Assembly (NCBI RefSeq): GCF_047495875.1
Contig: NC_092497.1
Location: forward strand, 73,951,463 to 74,015,462
Direction: 5' to 3'
Length of the DNA: 64,000 nt
Source: Pithys albifrons albifrons
Taxonomy: Eukaryota > Chordata > Aves > Passeriformes > Thamnophilidae
Shown in pieces: positions 33,931 through 50,644 of the stretch. A program made the position numbers and the translations under genes. Each line of letters begins with the position of its first letter. The stretch's first letter is position 1. The notes beneath the pieces were generated by a model, which did no database searches, was not told the DNA's origin, and saw only the letters and a list, made by a program, of their open reading frames with translations.

Positions 33931-36531
33931 GACTTGAGTCATGGACCATTAGCAGTTTACTCTCTTTAAAGAAAGCAAAATACCAGAAAGGCAAAAAGAA
34001 ATATTTGGAGGAAAAAAAGAAAAGAAAAGTTGGATACCAGAATTTTTGCGTAACCCAGAACATATGAGATCTTTGATGATGGCTCATAATAAAGACAGGC
34101 CTCTTCTTAAACATTTACTTTGTCCCATCTATAAGGAGTTCCACAAACCAAGAACTAGTGCAGGCCAAGTTAAGATTGCAGCAACTCTGTACCACTAAAG
34201 AAAGGGTTGAAAACTGAAGTTGAAAAGAGTTAAATGAGAAAAGTTTTTGTAATATATATTTTGACAAATCCTTTGAGTTAAACTCCTTTTAGGGACATTA
34301 AAGTGAAAGTTTTCCATTTGAAGTGTCTTTTGGGCTTTTTTTGGCTTGTGGGGTTTTTTTGTTTGTTTGTTTTGTTTTGGGGTTTTTGTTGTGTTTTGTT
34401 TTGTTGGGATTTTTTTTAAGTAACAAAAGGAAAAGCTATTGTGTGCTCAACTTCTACTTCAACTAAAACCAATGATTGCCACTTTTGGACTTGAATGAAA
34501 TGGATGTGCCTTTCAACATGCTCTGAAAAAATGTATTTACGGCACAAGCACTCAATCTTGTAGTGCTGTTAGCCATGCACAAACAGCCAATATCTATCTC
34601 TCAGTCACTGTGAACTATAGCAAGGTTTATTTTAAGAGATATTTGGGCATGAATAATATGTAGCTTTCAGCTTAGGAGCACTACAAGTTTAAATGTTTTC
34701 CTTCAATTTGTGCACAGCATGAGTCATAGAGTAAAGCTGCTGGGATGCTGTTTTATCACTGAAAATTTACTGGAGTTCTACTCTTGACCTTAATTTGTGT
34801 GCAATCAAGGGTATTTCTAAAATCACATATGTGTCTTCTAGCTCTATTTGTGTCAGCAAACACAGAAAAGGCTCTACTTCCTTACCTCCACTTCCTGCTC
34901 ATTACTCTTTCGGAACTTCCAGTTGAAAATATTATGTGACTGAGTCCTAATCTGCTTTAGAAGATTGATCAGGGTTAGTTCAAGCCTCTTTCATTGGTGG
35001 GTTATATTATTAAATGTAATTTTACCTGGTAGGATTCAAATGAGCTCACATAGCTTTTCCATTGACAGAAGGAAGAGGAATTGAAAGCACAATGGACACA
35101 AATCAGAATAACTATTTTAAAGGAGTATATTTGCCTTTGTCTGAAGAAGACAAATATTTCAGAGAGAAGTTGTTGAGTCCAGCTTTTACCCAGACTAAGA
35201 TTGTATCAATCCATTATTTATATTCACCTCCTAAAGAGCCAAGACTTCCTCCTCAGAAGGCATTCTAAGCTAAACCTTTACAATTCCATCTGACATAACA
35301 CTGTCTATGCCTACATAGGTGTTACAAATTCCAAAAGAGCCTGTAAAATATATAGCTGAAATGACCAGCTATATGTCTAAAAAAAAAGCATAAGGTGCCG
35401 TGTCAACCACACAATGCCAACTAATACTATGAGAGTCTGGAGACCTTAAAATCCCAGCTCACAAAATAAGAACTTTTAACACTGCAATAGACCCAGTATT
35501 ATTAACTACATTTAAGCACCTAACATTTATCAAGTCTATGCCTAACCTACATTTACTGATGTCACAAAATATTTTAAAGGCTGTCTTCTACTTTTGTATA
35601 CAGAAATAGTATGCACATTTTTCTAATCGGTATACTATTTGTAAGCTGTTTTCTGTTTTTCCTAGATTTGTGAAAGGTGAGTGTTGGTGTGTCTGTATGT
35701 GCATGTGTACACACATGCATAAGAAAAAGAAATAAGGAGTCATACATATATTTTTCCAGCATATCAGAACAAGAGTAAACATATGCCAACGTTTTTAACA
35801 ATATACAGGGGACTATGAAAAGGGATTGAATCAATTTTGCTTTCTTGCATTACAGCTCAATACTTGAAATTTCAAGGGTTATACTAAAGTCAAAAATAGT
35901 TTGTGTGAGAGTTCAAGGATTTCCAGTGAGATTGTGACACTCTTAAATTCTTCATTTTCCTCTGAAATGTCATTTTATAACCTTATGCCATTTTTTTCCC
36001 TATCACATAACCCATGGCCCTAAATAGGCCACAAATTAATGTCTCCTTAGCTATGAGCTGTACTGTCAAGCAGATTGTGTGATACAGCTAATGGTTTTTT
36101 AGCAGATAGTTCTTCTGTTATCCTACCTACTGTAAGTTACACTGTTGCATTATTTTTCTAAAATCAGACAGACCTTAAAGGAGCAGAATAAAGACATACA
36201 TGCTATCACATACACATATCCTCTATACTCTGATTTATCAAAAGTGGATTGGCCCAAGTTCAAGAGCCATTCTTGAAGCAGAACCTCTTTTAATCACATT
36301 TCATACAACTGAAGAGCCAATCCAAGCATGTAAGTGAAAGTTAGCAGAGGTTTTTAATCCAGATAAAACCCCTTTTGTGAGGAAAATAATAAAAGGAAAA
36401 AATTAAAAACTTACTGAAATACAAAGGGAAAAGTATATCTCTGAAGTAGAATCTGCTCTCATCAGAAGTCAGAATTTTTCTTTAATTCAGGCCTATATTC
36501 ATTACTAAAAATAGCCTCATGCTTCTGACAT
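33931..36531. other. Intergenic; T/G-rich patch
   Basis: AT-rich DNA with a strong T/G patch at 34328-34420 (ggggtttttttgtttgtttg type). The 68-codon frame 35062-35268 follows an AG-ending pyrimidine-rich stretch, but I see no donor site logic or domain to call an exon. Confidence 0.55.
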
Positions 36532-36986
36532 TGTCACGGAGGCCTTGAGATCGAAGAATCGGTACTACTGCAGACTGTGTACCTACCACTGTTGGAAGAG
36601 ATGACTTCAAGCATTGGATGGAATACTCAGAGCCTGCAGACATTGTTATTAAAGAAACTGATTTCTAAGGGTTGTTATTCTTATTTCGGTTTACGGCTGT
36701 CAATGTTAATTGTTATATGGATTGTAATTCCCCAGTTATTTCTAGAACCTTCCCTCATGTTATCCTATGGTTTCTCCTTCTTGTCCCCTGATTGACTCTT
36801 TTTTGGCGCATTGCACCATTCCCCCATATATGGTTGTTCCAGACCCTTGTTTTATATACCCTGCCCATGCTCTGCCCAGGAACTGCCCCCCCTACTCTAT
36901 AATAAATTCACTACCATTTTAATAGAGTTCAGTTCAGCTCCAGAGGCTCAGCCTGACAGAACCCTTGACTAGACTCGATTCTTTCA
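36532..36986 (+). mobile_element. LTR of a retrovirus-like element (boundaries approximate)
   Basis: It begins tgtcacggaggcc and ends at about ...cgattctttca. Inside are a TTTATATA box at 36850-36857 and AATAAA at 36901-36906, spaced as in a U3-R boundary, with a C-rich stretch between. The open frame 36577-36795 has a hydrophobic stretch, but no retroviral domain was confirmed. No clean 5-bp duplication was found, so this may be a truncated provirus end instead of a solo LTR. Confidence 0.6.
36901..36906 (+). terminator. AATAAA polyadenylation signal in LTR
   Basis: aataaa about 45 bases after the TTTATATA box and about 80 bases before the likely LTR end. Confidence 0.5.
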
Positions 36987-39719
36987 TTGCCTGGGACCAC
37001 ATACAATCATCTGATTTGGTGAAGGGTCCTAAACAGATTTATTCATATGTCTGGAGATTAAGACTACTGAAGTAAGAACCAGGAGATAAAACAAGGAGAT
37101 TGAGGTTTCCCTAGCTACCAAAAAACTTCCTGCCAATGAAATCAATGTTTTATAAATGATGGTTTCTTGCCCCTTGTCATTTCAATAGCTGGTAGCAGTA
37201 GCTAGATATTAAAATATGTGGACAATTAACTGTTTTGTCAGTGTACAGAAATAACACATAGTTTTTATATTTTATCACAATCCTTTATAATTCACACCCC
37301 TCCCACTTTCCATAAGTCATACTAAGAAGCAGGCATAAATACATCTATTTGTTAAGTTGTCCTTCCATCCCTTCCAGAATGATCACTTCAGACGAGATTC
37401 ACAGCTTCCATAAACTGATGATAGATATTGACCTGATTTGAAAAGTACAGTGCTAAAAATCCAGACCTTACTGAGAAAATGCTAGTTGTTTGTTTTTGAA
37501 TGAATATTTCTGTAAGGAAGCTCTGCAGATGAAACACAATAAACTTCAAGAGGAAGTGGGAATAGTATCAAGGACTTAAAAAGTTTTTGGGAAATATATG
37601 TTTTTTGATAGGAATTAACAGAGTATTGCCAGAAACCTCTAAGCCACTCTCTTTTGACACTCTGGAAACAAAATTAATCTTCACATCTTCATAACTTTTC
37701 TCCATAATACAGTTCTATCTTCAGACATAAAAGTAAGCAAGAATAATTTTTCTGTACTGTGGGCCAACTATACCTAGAGAAAAAAGTCCTTGCTATATTA
37801 CCAAGGTTATATCAATAACCATGAAGTCATCTTCAAACTAGATGGAGGTTGTATTTACACAGATGAAAGATGATTGATAGTAAGAAGAAAAATGGTGAAG
37901 TTCAGAGCACAACTTGTTTGTGCAAGTGGAAATACAGAAGAATAACACATTAAGAAGATTGATAAAAATGGGCCATTTTAGTATCTGTAGATAAATGGCA
38001 GGAAATGTAGAGAAAGCTAGGAAAAGTTGGTATTAAAAATGAAAGAAAGAGCAGGGCTCAAGTGGATCAGGTAAATACTTTTATGGAAAGCAGAGGAAAG
38101 ACTAGGATATTATCATACGTGATGTGTTAAAAGAGGATGTGAGTGAGAAAATAATATAGGGTAGGAAATAAACAGAAAAATGAAAAGCAAGAAATAATTA
38201 AATATATATTACACAAACATCTAATCTTCAGAAGTCTGGTAGACAGGGGCAATGTCTTGGGACACTTCTGACTTAATAAAAATTTGAGTTACAAAGTAAA
38301 GAGGAACTACTGTTATGTCTGACTTGCTCATTTTCAAATGCCACCACAGAGTTTTCAGCTGTGTCTTAGGGCCTGTCTAGAGATTACACTTCCTAGTGGC
38401 TCATACTTTCTCTGTGTTTGCTTCTCCAAAATTTTCCTGTGGTGCCTCCATAAGTCTCTTTTTTGTGCCACACTCTGGAGGCTATAGGACAATTACAAAT
38501 AAGGAATTAGAAGTTTAAACTACATGCAGAAGATGTAAGGAAGCCAATATAGACACTTGAAGGGGAGTCATCTTATAAATGTGTCACAACACTTGTCTGT
38601 TTTAAAAGTCAGCATCCTGCTGTTCACATTTGCATTTAATTTGCAAACAGTAGGTGGAAATTTGGAACTTTAGACTTTCAGTTCCTCCTGATGCACTGTA
38701 TGTTTTAGCTGAAAAAAACACTTATCCCAGACTGACAGTGTCTTCTTTATCTGAAGGTCAAAAAAAGAGTTCTGAAGGAGATACCAACAAGAAACACAGA
38801 GACTTCAGCCTATAGACTGACTTCAAGTGTTGATCTCTACTAGTGCTTCAGGAGGTATTTTTAATATGACTAGAGCAACTGTAGCCCTTAAAAATCTCAA
38901 TAGCATGACATTCAGCAAGTACCTAAGTACCATTTGTACATTTCCATAAATGTTACTGAACCTCAGTGATTTTATTATATTGTGGAGAATATTTTTCACA
39001 TGAGTTTTATTTGAACTGCTTTTCTGTTTTACAGCTTGTTTATTTTTTTCTGCATAGTCCAAAATATTGTCTTCTTTCCTCAGTTTTTCCTTGCAGTTGT
39101 GTAAGCTTTCTACCCTCTGCTAAACATGCTACAGCATTTCCAGCCTACAGGTCTGTTTTTCTGGGCTGTAATTCATTGCCAGCAAACTTTTGGAGGGGAA
39201 AGAAAAGACATCACCTGCATGAAAATGTCTCTTCTACTAGTTAGCTGTCAGAATACAGTTCCACACTTTTATCCTTCAGAAGGTCTTCTGATGCCATTAA
39301 TCACCCAGGTGATCGTGTTGCCTAAAATGGAGGGAAAATACTTTTGAGACAATATTAGTACAGATAACATAGAGAGCAGTTCTTTAATGAAAGTTTTCAG
39401 GAGCACGAGGTGCATAGGTACACACCCAGTATAGGGCTCTTACAAATTTAGAACACTACTTAATTACCATACCTAATGGGTACAACCAACCCCAAAACCA
39501 TTTTGCCCATGGTACCATTGTCAGAACTGCCTCACTGGAGCCCCTCCAAGGGTTCTGGGCCTTTTAGCTTGTTTTGGCTATAATGCACTTTAATATTCTG
39601 GTCATAGTACATGTGTCCCAAACAAGATGTTTGTGCTGAAATCTTTTTCCTTGAAAAGACATGGAATAGAATTTCAAGAACGTGGCACAAACAATGAGAA
39701 GCTGTTAGAAACTGTTAGT
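36987..39719. other. Intergenic, no gene recognised
   Basis: AT-rich DNA. A part at about 38580-38700 (catttgcatttaatttgcaa type) has a conserved-element texture, but I cannot support it further. Confidence 0.55.
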
Positions 39720-39724
39720 ACAAT

Positions 39725-40366
39725 TGTCCTGGGTTGAGCTGGCAAAACGCCAACTGTCCAGGACAGGGTGAAAAGGGTTCCTCCTCCCCCCAACAAGCCA
39801 AGGGAAAAAAAGAAGAGGGAGAGAGGGAAAAAAAAACTTCCAAAGCCAGGTCTATGCTGAAACTAACTACATGTATTTATACAGAAAGGAGAAAATTAAG
39901 AAGAAACTACAATATAACACACACTTACACAAGTTATATATAACAAGAAATAACTTCCCACTTCCCAGTAAACACAAATTCTACCATTTTAACTACAAAT
40001 CATTCTAGAGAAGTTGGTTCTTCAGAGACAGACTTAAGCAGAGAGAAAAGCTAAGAACAAACATTTTACTTCCCTCAGATAACATGATGGTGAGCCGGTG
40101 CTCTGGGCTTGGGCCTCCCCATCCCTCCTGAGACAGCAGAGTGTCTTGCTGGCACCACAGCTGTGAAGCAACTGAACAAGCCACACCCACACACCAGCTC
40201 TTACCCCTTTTGAGATGATGCAATATGGTATGGAATACAATATTATTGGCCAGAAGAAGTCAGCTGTTAGCTAGCTCAGCCCAGCTCAAGTCAGCTGACA
40301 ATTTCAGGCCTAATCTGAACTTTAAAGCCTAATTTTTTTTTGGCCTACTTGGCTAAACCCATAACA
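39725..40366 (-). mobile_element. Solo LTR, 642 bp, with 5-bp target duplication
   Basis: It starts TGTCCTGGGTTGAGCTGGC and ends CCCATAACA. The exact 5-bp repeat acaat flanks it (39720-39724 and 40367-40371). On the reverse strand it opens tgttatgggtttagcc and closes ...cagctcaacccaggaca, with a pyrimidine-rich U5-like part, so the sense strand is probably minus. No internal retroviral sequence remains, so it is a solo LTR left by LTR-LTR recombination. Confidence 0.88.
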
Positions 40367-40371
40367 ACAAT

Positions 40372-42248
40372 CTGCTTAAATGATGCAGAAAGAACTTTAG
40401 ATTTGAATATTCCCTACAGCAAAATTAAAATTCACAGTTATCTGTTGATACCAAACCAGATTTTTATTAATTGCTAAAAGATGCAAAGAGAAGAAACAAG
40501 AAAAAATTATGAAAAAAGCTAAGATTAGTTCTAGAAGCAGAGAAAAGATGCCACCAAAACCTACCTTTTTGCTGAGTTGGGTGGGGGGTGGAAAGAGAAG
40601 CTGTTCCTGCCTTTTTTTCCTGTCTCTGCTGCTTTTGTTGTTATCTCTTTAGCTGTGGGGGGCATCTTAGCTGCTTTTGTTCTCTGGAATGCAGCCAGGA
40701 TGTGTGGTTTTGTCACTCATGAGGAGCTGTGTTGCTGGCTGTGCAGGGTCCTGGTTTAGCAGCACCCTTTGGCCCTCAAAAATAGCATAAGGGTAGAAGG
40801 ATTATATAATGCATGCATGTGGCATGGTGGGTCTCAGTTCTCTTCAGGCTGGCAGAGTTTCAGTCTTCAGTGGCAGGTAGGCAGCAGGCAGTGGCAGAGA
40901 AAAAATATGGCGAGGAGGTGGGGAGAGATTCCAGGCTATGGTAACCAGTTCTTTCTCTCTTTCCTCTCCTCATGATTTTCCAAAGTCTCCCTTTAACTTT
41001 TACATTGTTCAGAGGAGGTTGTACATGGTTTCTTGGAATGTAGCCCTATTCAGATGTTTGAAGAGATAACAATTGCAGGATCTACCAGCAGGAAGATCTG
41101 GTGAGAACTTCTAGCAGAAAGCTGACAGAAAAGTTTTGGTAGGAAGTTTTGACAGGCAGAAACAATGGCAAAACATAATATATGGCATTTCTGTATTATC
41201 TGTGTGTCACAACTGTTAGCTGCTACCTCAAGTGTGAGAAACTATACAGCTATATAAAAATCTACAAATATATAAATTATTAAAATCTAAAAGTATATAA
41301 AAGTCTTAAGACATCATTCAGCCTAAACACAAAACTCAGGAAGTCCCTGTATCTTAGTTGCTGGAAGACAGGATGGCAAAGTAGGAGCAGAGTACTGCCT
41401 GTGCCCAGTTCCTCTGTAATTCTCTTATGATACACTAGTATGATCTATAGACAAGAAATCATAGGCTAATGAGGGTTATGGTCTGTTCTGCTACAAAGTT
41501 CTAAAGTATATCATATGTTGTCACTTCATTAGTCTTCATTGCATTAGCCCCTGCATCATTAGCCTCCACTCACCCAAGTCTCTTAAGTCCAGACAGAATC
41601 TGCTTTCCTATAACATAAGGAAACATAGGAGGAAAAAAAAATAACAGTCTTCTAGATTTTTTTTTTTGCATTTATCAAAACCAAACTAAACAAAAAAACC
41701 CTCCCTCACAAAATCACAATTTTAGCTTTCCTTTCACGCTAGACAAAATTTAGCAAGAAGTATACACCCAGCCAAATTGAGCAAGTCCTAACCAGAGACC
41801 TAAGTGAGTTCTAGCAATTTGTGTGTTGGACAGACAACCAGAATCACAGTGCAGTGGAAGTCTGGAATACATTTATTAACAACTCCAAAAATGTTTTTCT
41901 TCTCGATTGAGATTAGGATTATAAATTTAGTTGCAAAGTAATGACTTTACGATGCTATAAATGGAGGGAGGAAGAGGGGAAAGGAGTGCATGGAAGAGTG
42001 GCAAGGACTACAACAGTTCAGATAATTTTACATGTAGAGTTGCAGTAACTTGGCTGGTCAGTCTCATTCTTCACTGTGAAAATGGTTGAAAAGATTTAAT
42101 GGCTAAAATACAAAGTAGACTAATTCTTAACAATATTTCTGAGTATTCTGTAACCAATTTCTGTTATAAGAGATAAGTGCAATGCATCTATCCCAAATCT
42201 TTTTAAGAGAAGGCTTCAAAAAACTGGAATTTGTGTTTCAGATTCCAT
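40372..42248. other. Intergenic; partly higher-GC 40560-41000
   Basis: 40560-41000 is G-rich for the region (gggtggggggtgg, repeated ggcag phrases) and may be an old repeat, but I could not identify it. The rest is AT-rich. The 60-codon frame 40577-40759 looks hydrophobic but has no known family. Confidence 0.5.
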
Positions 42249-46254
<4,006 letters not shown>

Positions 46255-46595
46255 ATGGAATCACAGAATATTTTATGTTTAAAGGGATCTTAAAGATCTT
46301 CCAGATCTAACCCTCAATGCCCTAGGGGCACCTTTCATTAGACCAGGTTGTTTCGAGTCCTATTCACATTAGGCTTGAACACTTTCAGGGATGGGGCATC
46401 CACAATTTCTCTGGGCAACTTCTTCCAACACCTCACCATCCTCAAAGCCAAGATTTTCTCCCTAATATCTAGCCTAAACCTACCCTCTTCCTGTTTAAGG
46501 TCATTACCACTTGTGCTATCACTACATGCTCTTGCGAAAAGTCCCTTTTCAGCCTTCCTGTAAGTACTGCTCAGGTCATCTATATTAGATTTCTG
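46255..46595 (-). mobile_element. Older CR1 LINE 3' fragment, minus strand
   Basis: The plus strand starts ggaatcacagaatattttat, then the decayed reverse complement of a CR1 3' region: aaagggatcttaaagatctt, ttcagggatggggcatccac, ctctgggcaacttcttccaa. It is more diverged than the other CR1 copies and resembles an older subfamily. It ends at about 46595. Confidence 0.85.
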
Positions 46596-47029
46596 AGAGT
46601 CAGTTATTGGAAAAAAATTTCTGAGCAGCCCAAACAGAGGGAAAAACCCATGGAAATATAGTTTTAAAATTTATACTTAAGACTAGGACACTTAAAAGTA
46701 ACAAAATATTTATAATTCCTTATTGCAAGGACTAAACAAGAGTCACTATCTTTGGACTTATGTCCAAATATTAATTGCATTTGGACTTCACTGGACTTAT
46801 GAAATAGCAGTCCATCTCTCCCAATAATCAAAACCATTTCTGCAGTTTCTCATGATCGCAGATATAGATATCTAATATATCTAAGACTGCCGAGTTATGT
46901 TTTCTATCAACAGATTAGAAAGCAATAAAAAATGCAACCTAAATGCTATCTCCATTGTACTGTTGCAAATGTTGCAACTCGTACAGATCAATGAATACAG
47001 GAAGGCAGTATGAGTTCTCAACACTGTAT
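46596..47029. other. Intergenic, no feature recognised
   Basis: AT-rich DNA between the older CR1 fragment and LINE copy 2. Confidence 0.6.
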
Positions 47030-47491
47030 TAACCACAAATCTTCTCTGGGGACACCCCCTTGTCACGGGGGAGAAGCTTGCGTGCCCTCATGAGGTTGAG
47101 AGCTATGCTGGCTGTGGTTTGTGCTGCCGGTAGGGTCTTCCATGCCAGACAGGTCTCAGCAGAAGGGTCAGACAAAGTGTGTCCACGGGCAGGATGGGCT
47201 CGCCAGCCACCTGCAACCATCCTAGGAGAAGGACAACTCTTAATCCAAACCTGGGCAGACGGAGCTCGCTTAGCACTGTAAGGTTTTCTATCTAAGGGAT
47301 ACTCTAACCAAATTTACGTTCTGAGGTATTCGCTGTCACCGTACAAGCTCGCTAGGCCATGGCAGATGAACCTTAGGAGCAAAGGGGGGGGCCAGTTCTG
47401 CGCATGCTGTGCCTCACCTAAAAAATCCATTGCACAGGCTTGAAGGGTTCACTCACATTGCAAAGCCCTGTAGTGACAGGTGAGGGTCAAA

Positions 47492-47791
47492 ATGGCAGAT
47501 GATAGGAAGCAGCTGGAAGCCACAGACTCAACCCTGCATGCAGGCAGTTCAGGATATTGGTCATTCGAGTCTGACCCTGGAGATGACAGTCTGGTTTGGG
47601 CTCCACATGGAGAGAGATCTGGAAAAGGTGGCCTAAACAACGCTCATCTCCACACCCAGTTGGATAACCACGGCCAACCGGCATCTTCCATTCGGTCAAA
47701 CAAAACCAAAGAAATATCAAAGGCCTACACCTGCCTGCAAAGGTGTGCTCAAACTAACACTCGCATGTTGGAACATCAGAACCATGCTTGA
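47492..47791 (+). CDS. LINE copy 2 ORF1, about 99 codons, overlapping ORF2
   Basis: An open frame from the ATG of MADDRKQ (47492) to the TGA at 47789-47791. It ends inside the endonuclease region, overlapping the ORF2 frame by about 50 bases in the +1 relation. The corresponding frame in copy 1 has the same start motif and the same end (HQNHA) but is interrupted by a TGA. Conservation of both ends suggests a real small ORF1, as in RTE-type LINEs, where ORF1 is short and overlaps ORF2. No domain is recognised. It may serve only to carry ribosomes into ORF2. Confidence 0.5.
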   Translation: MADDRKQLEATDSTLHAGSSGYWSFESDPGDDSLVWAPHGERSGKGGLNNAHLHTQLDNHGQPASSIRSNKTKEISKAYTCLQRCAQTNTRMLEHQNHA

Positions 47792-48332
47792 TACTTTGGA
47801 TAGTGGACGTTCTGAGCATTGTTGTGCTCTAATTGTCCACGAACTGGCACGGTTCAACATCCACATTGCTGCTCTCAGTGAAGGTCATCTTCATGATGAA
47901 GGCAGCCTTAAAGAACATGGTGCTGGCTATACACTCTACTGGTCAGGCAAACCCGAAACCGAAAGACACCTTTCAGGAGTTGGCTTCATGATTAAAAACT
48001 CCATCACCTCCAAACTTGAAAATCTGCCGACAGGTCATTATGATCGCATTATCTTCTTACCCCTCCCATTACAGAATAAGCAACATGTTGTTCTTTTTAG
48101 TGTATATGCCCCAATTCTCCAAGCTGACTCAGTGAAAAAGGACCAATTCTACACCAACCTGAGTTGCCTCATCCAAAAGGTTCCTGCAGACAATAAGATC
48201 ATAATCCTTGGTGACTTCAACACCAGAGTAGGTCAGAACTCTGAAGCCTGGAAAGGAGTCCTGAGCAAGCATGGCGTTGGAAACTGCAACGACAACAGAT
48301 GCCTCCTGCTAGAGTTTTGTGCAGAACAGTAG
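47745..48332 (+). pseudogene. LINE copy 2 ORF2: endonuclease domain, truncated
   Basis: The endonuclease frame is open from 47637 (after a TAA at 47634) but, as in copy 1, has no ATG before the CWNIRTM motif. Seen in order: LACWNIRTM, AALSEGHLHDEG (the Glu is kept but the following Val-Arg is lost), GFMIKNS, YAPILQADS, GDFNTRVGQNSEAW, and LLLEFCAEQ, where a TAG at 48330-48332 replaces the glutamine of copy 1. Further downstream the 350-nt deletion removes the catalytic Asp-His block seen in copy 1. Nuclease activity is therefore not expected. Confidence 0.88.
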
Positions 48333-48424
48333 CTCACCATCACCAACACTGTCTTTCAACAGAAAGACAGCGTGAAGACAACCTGGATGCATCCTCGATC
48401 CAAGCACTGGCACCTCATTGACTC

Positions 48425-50100
48425 AAGAGGTCCAGGAAATGTTGAAGAAGAGAACTGCTCACCAAGCACACCTTGCTCAGCCATCTTGCCATGTAAGAAA
48501 AGTTGCCTTTTGTCTTACATGCAATAAGCTCGAACAGAAACATTGAGACATCCAGAACAAATGGTGGCTCAACGTAGCAGAAAAGACACAACTATGCGCA
48601 GATTTGGGTGACCAAAGAGGATTCCATGAGGCCCTGAAAGCAGTGGATGGACCCACACACCAGGTTCAAAGCCCCCTACTCAGTGCAGATGGACAAATAC
48701 TTCTCACAGATAAAACTTCCATCCTGAACCGATGGTCTGAGCACTTTCAGACTCTCTTCAGTGCCAGCCGTGTAGTCCAAGGCCAGCAATTCAGCGCATT
48801 ACACAACAACCAGTGAAAAATGAATTGGATGCAGCCCCTAATATGGTAGAGTCACTGAAGGCCATACAGCAGGTGAAAACTGGCAAGGCAGCTGGGGTTG
48901 ATGGAATTCCATCTGAAATCTGGAAGCCTGGAGGTCAAGCTCTCCATGCCAAATTTCATGAGCTTTTTGTGCATTAATGGGAACAAGGCGAACTACCATT
49001 AGATCTCCGTGATGCAGTCATTATCACCCTGTACAAGAGGAAAGGAGAAAAATCAGACTGCTCAAATTACTGAGGTATTACTTTGCTCTCCGTTGCTGGT
49101 AAAATCCTTGCAAGAATACTTCTGAACAGATTAGTACCCACTATTGCAGAAGAACTTCTACCTGAAAGCCAGTGTGGTTTCAGAGCCAAAAGGAGCACCA
49201 CAGACATGGTATTTGTTCTCAGACAAATGGAAGAGAAGTGTAGGGAACAGAACAAAGGATTCTATCTAACCTTTGTTGACCTCACCAAAGCTTTCGACAC
49301 TGTGAGCAGAAAAGGCCTGTGGCAGATCTTGCAACGTTTAGGATGTCCCCCCAGGTTCCTCAAAATGATCATCCTGCTACGTGAGGATCAGTGTGGACAA
49401 GTCAGATATGGTGATGCACTCTCTGAGCCCTTCCCAATAACCAGTGGTGTGAATCAAAGTTGTGTTCTTGCACCAACTGTATTCACAATCTTCTTCAGCA
49501 TTATGCTCCACGAGCCATGGGAGACCTCAATGAAGAAAACGGCATCTACATCCGATATGGTACCGACGGAAGCCTGTTCAACCTCAGGTGCTGAAGGCCC
49601 ACACCAAGACCCTGAATCACCTTTGTGAGCTGCTTTTTGCTGATGATGCCACCATTGTTGCTCACACAGAAGCAGCTCTGCAGAGCTTCACATCCTACTT
49701 TGCAGAGGCTGCTGAGCTTTTTGGGCTGGAAGTCAGCCTGAAGAAGACAGAAGTTCTCTACCAACCTGCACCTCAACAAGTCTTCCATCATTCCCACACC
49801 ACCATAGGTGAATCAGAGCTTAAGTCAGTCCAGTAGCTCGTCTGTCTGGGAAGCATAATTTCCTCAGAGGGTAAGACTCACAAAGACATAGACAAGAGGC
49901 TAGCAAAGGCATACAAAGCCTTTGGAAAACTCCATAAAAGAGTCTGGTTCAATAAACACCTGAAGAAAAGTACACAATCAGTGTCTACAGAGCCATTGTA
50001 CTGTCTACTCTTTTATATGGGTCTGAATGCTGGGTCATATATCACCACCACTTGTAGCTTCTCGAACGCTTCTGTCAGTGCTGCCTGCGTTCAATCCTAA
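48425..50100 (+). pseudogene. LINE copy 2 ORF2: reverse transcriptase, broken
   Basis: Linker (48425-48600) then RT. A good open piece at 48604-48816 is followed by a frame change. TAA at 48975-48977 and TGA at 49071-49073 replace sense codons of copy 1. The largest piece (49083-49628) holds QCGFRAKRSTTDMVF, FVDLTKAFDTV with the first catalytic Asp, and the FPITSGVNQSCVLAP block. The FADDATIVAH box is at 49636-49665. A TAG at 49834-49836 ends that frame. The 49440-49470 block has Asn-Gln-Ser where copy 1 has Lys-Gln-Gly, a change at a conserved RT position. Confidence 0.88.
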
Positions 50101-50585
50101 ACATCCACTGGTGTGACTATGTGACCAATGTGTCGGTTCTCAAACAGGCAGGGGTCAGCAGTATTGAGGCCATGCTGATGAGAACGCAGCTGCGCTGGGC
50201 AGGGCACGTCTCCAGGATGGAGGATCACCACCTCCCAAAGATTATGCTCTATGGTGAACTCGCCACCGGCTGCCGCAAGAGAGGAGCCCCAAAGAAGAGA
50301 TACAAGGACTCTCTGAAACAACACCTCAGCCTTGGCCATATTGTTTGCCATGAATGGTACACTCTGGCCTCCAATCAAGATTCATGGAGACACACCATTC
50401 ACGATGCTGCTGCTTCCTTTGAGAAGGCACCGAGAATCAGCCTCAAGGAGAAAAGACAATGCAGAAAGAACCATTCCCTGCCAATATCACCAAAGGAGAC
50501 TTTCCACTGTGCCTTTTGTTACTGGACTTGCCTATCATGTATCGGGCGTTTTAGCCACCAGCACGTTTGTAGCAAGTGTTGGTAG
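50101..50585 (+). pseudogene. LINE copy 2 ORF2: C-terminal region with CCHC-like finger
   Basis: An open C-terminal segment (from 50121) running to the TAG at 50583-50585. It has LRWAGHVSRMEDHHLPK, then KKRYKDSLKQHLSLGHIV, WYTLASNQDSWRH, a basic LKEKRQCRKNH stretch, and the finger CAFC ... SHQHVC. Unlike copy 1 it keeps the 40-nt stretch before the finger, so the full C-terminal layout is visible here. The function of the finger is not known. Confidence 0.82.
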
Positions 50586-50644
50586 TGCCCTTCTCAAATC
50601 TTTGTTCGCGAAGTCTAGCCATGAATGAATGATGAATTCCAAAT

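Larger units (their letters stand above)
47041..50633 (+). mobile_element. RTE-like LINE copy 2, 5'-complete, internally deleted
   Basis: A second copy of the LINE at 8664, in the same orientation, starting at the identical 5' nucleotide cttctctggg. Relative to copy 1 it lacks exactly 350 nt (copy 1 10081-10430), joined at about 48422, which removes the end of the endonuclease and part of the linker. It keeps the region near the ORF2 C terminus that copy 1 lost. The tail is atgaatgaatgat, another short ATG-type repeat without poly(A). Candidate 11-bp flanks (47030-47040 and 50634-50644) match at only 7 of 11, so the insertion is old or the edge is shifted. Confidence 0.88.

Noticed and set aside
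35062..35268. Possible exon after a pyrimidine-rich stretch and AG
   Set aside because: No matching donor site, no recognisable domain and no neighbouring exon.
40560..41000. Another solo LTR after the 39725-40366 LTR
   Set aside because: G-rich texture is suggestive, but I found no TG...CA ends, no duplication and no polyadenylation signal arrangement.
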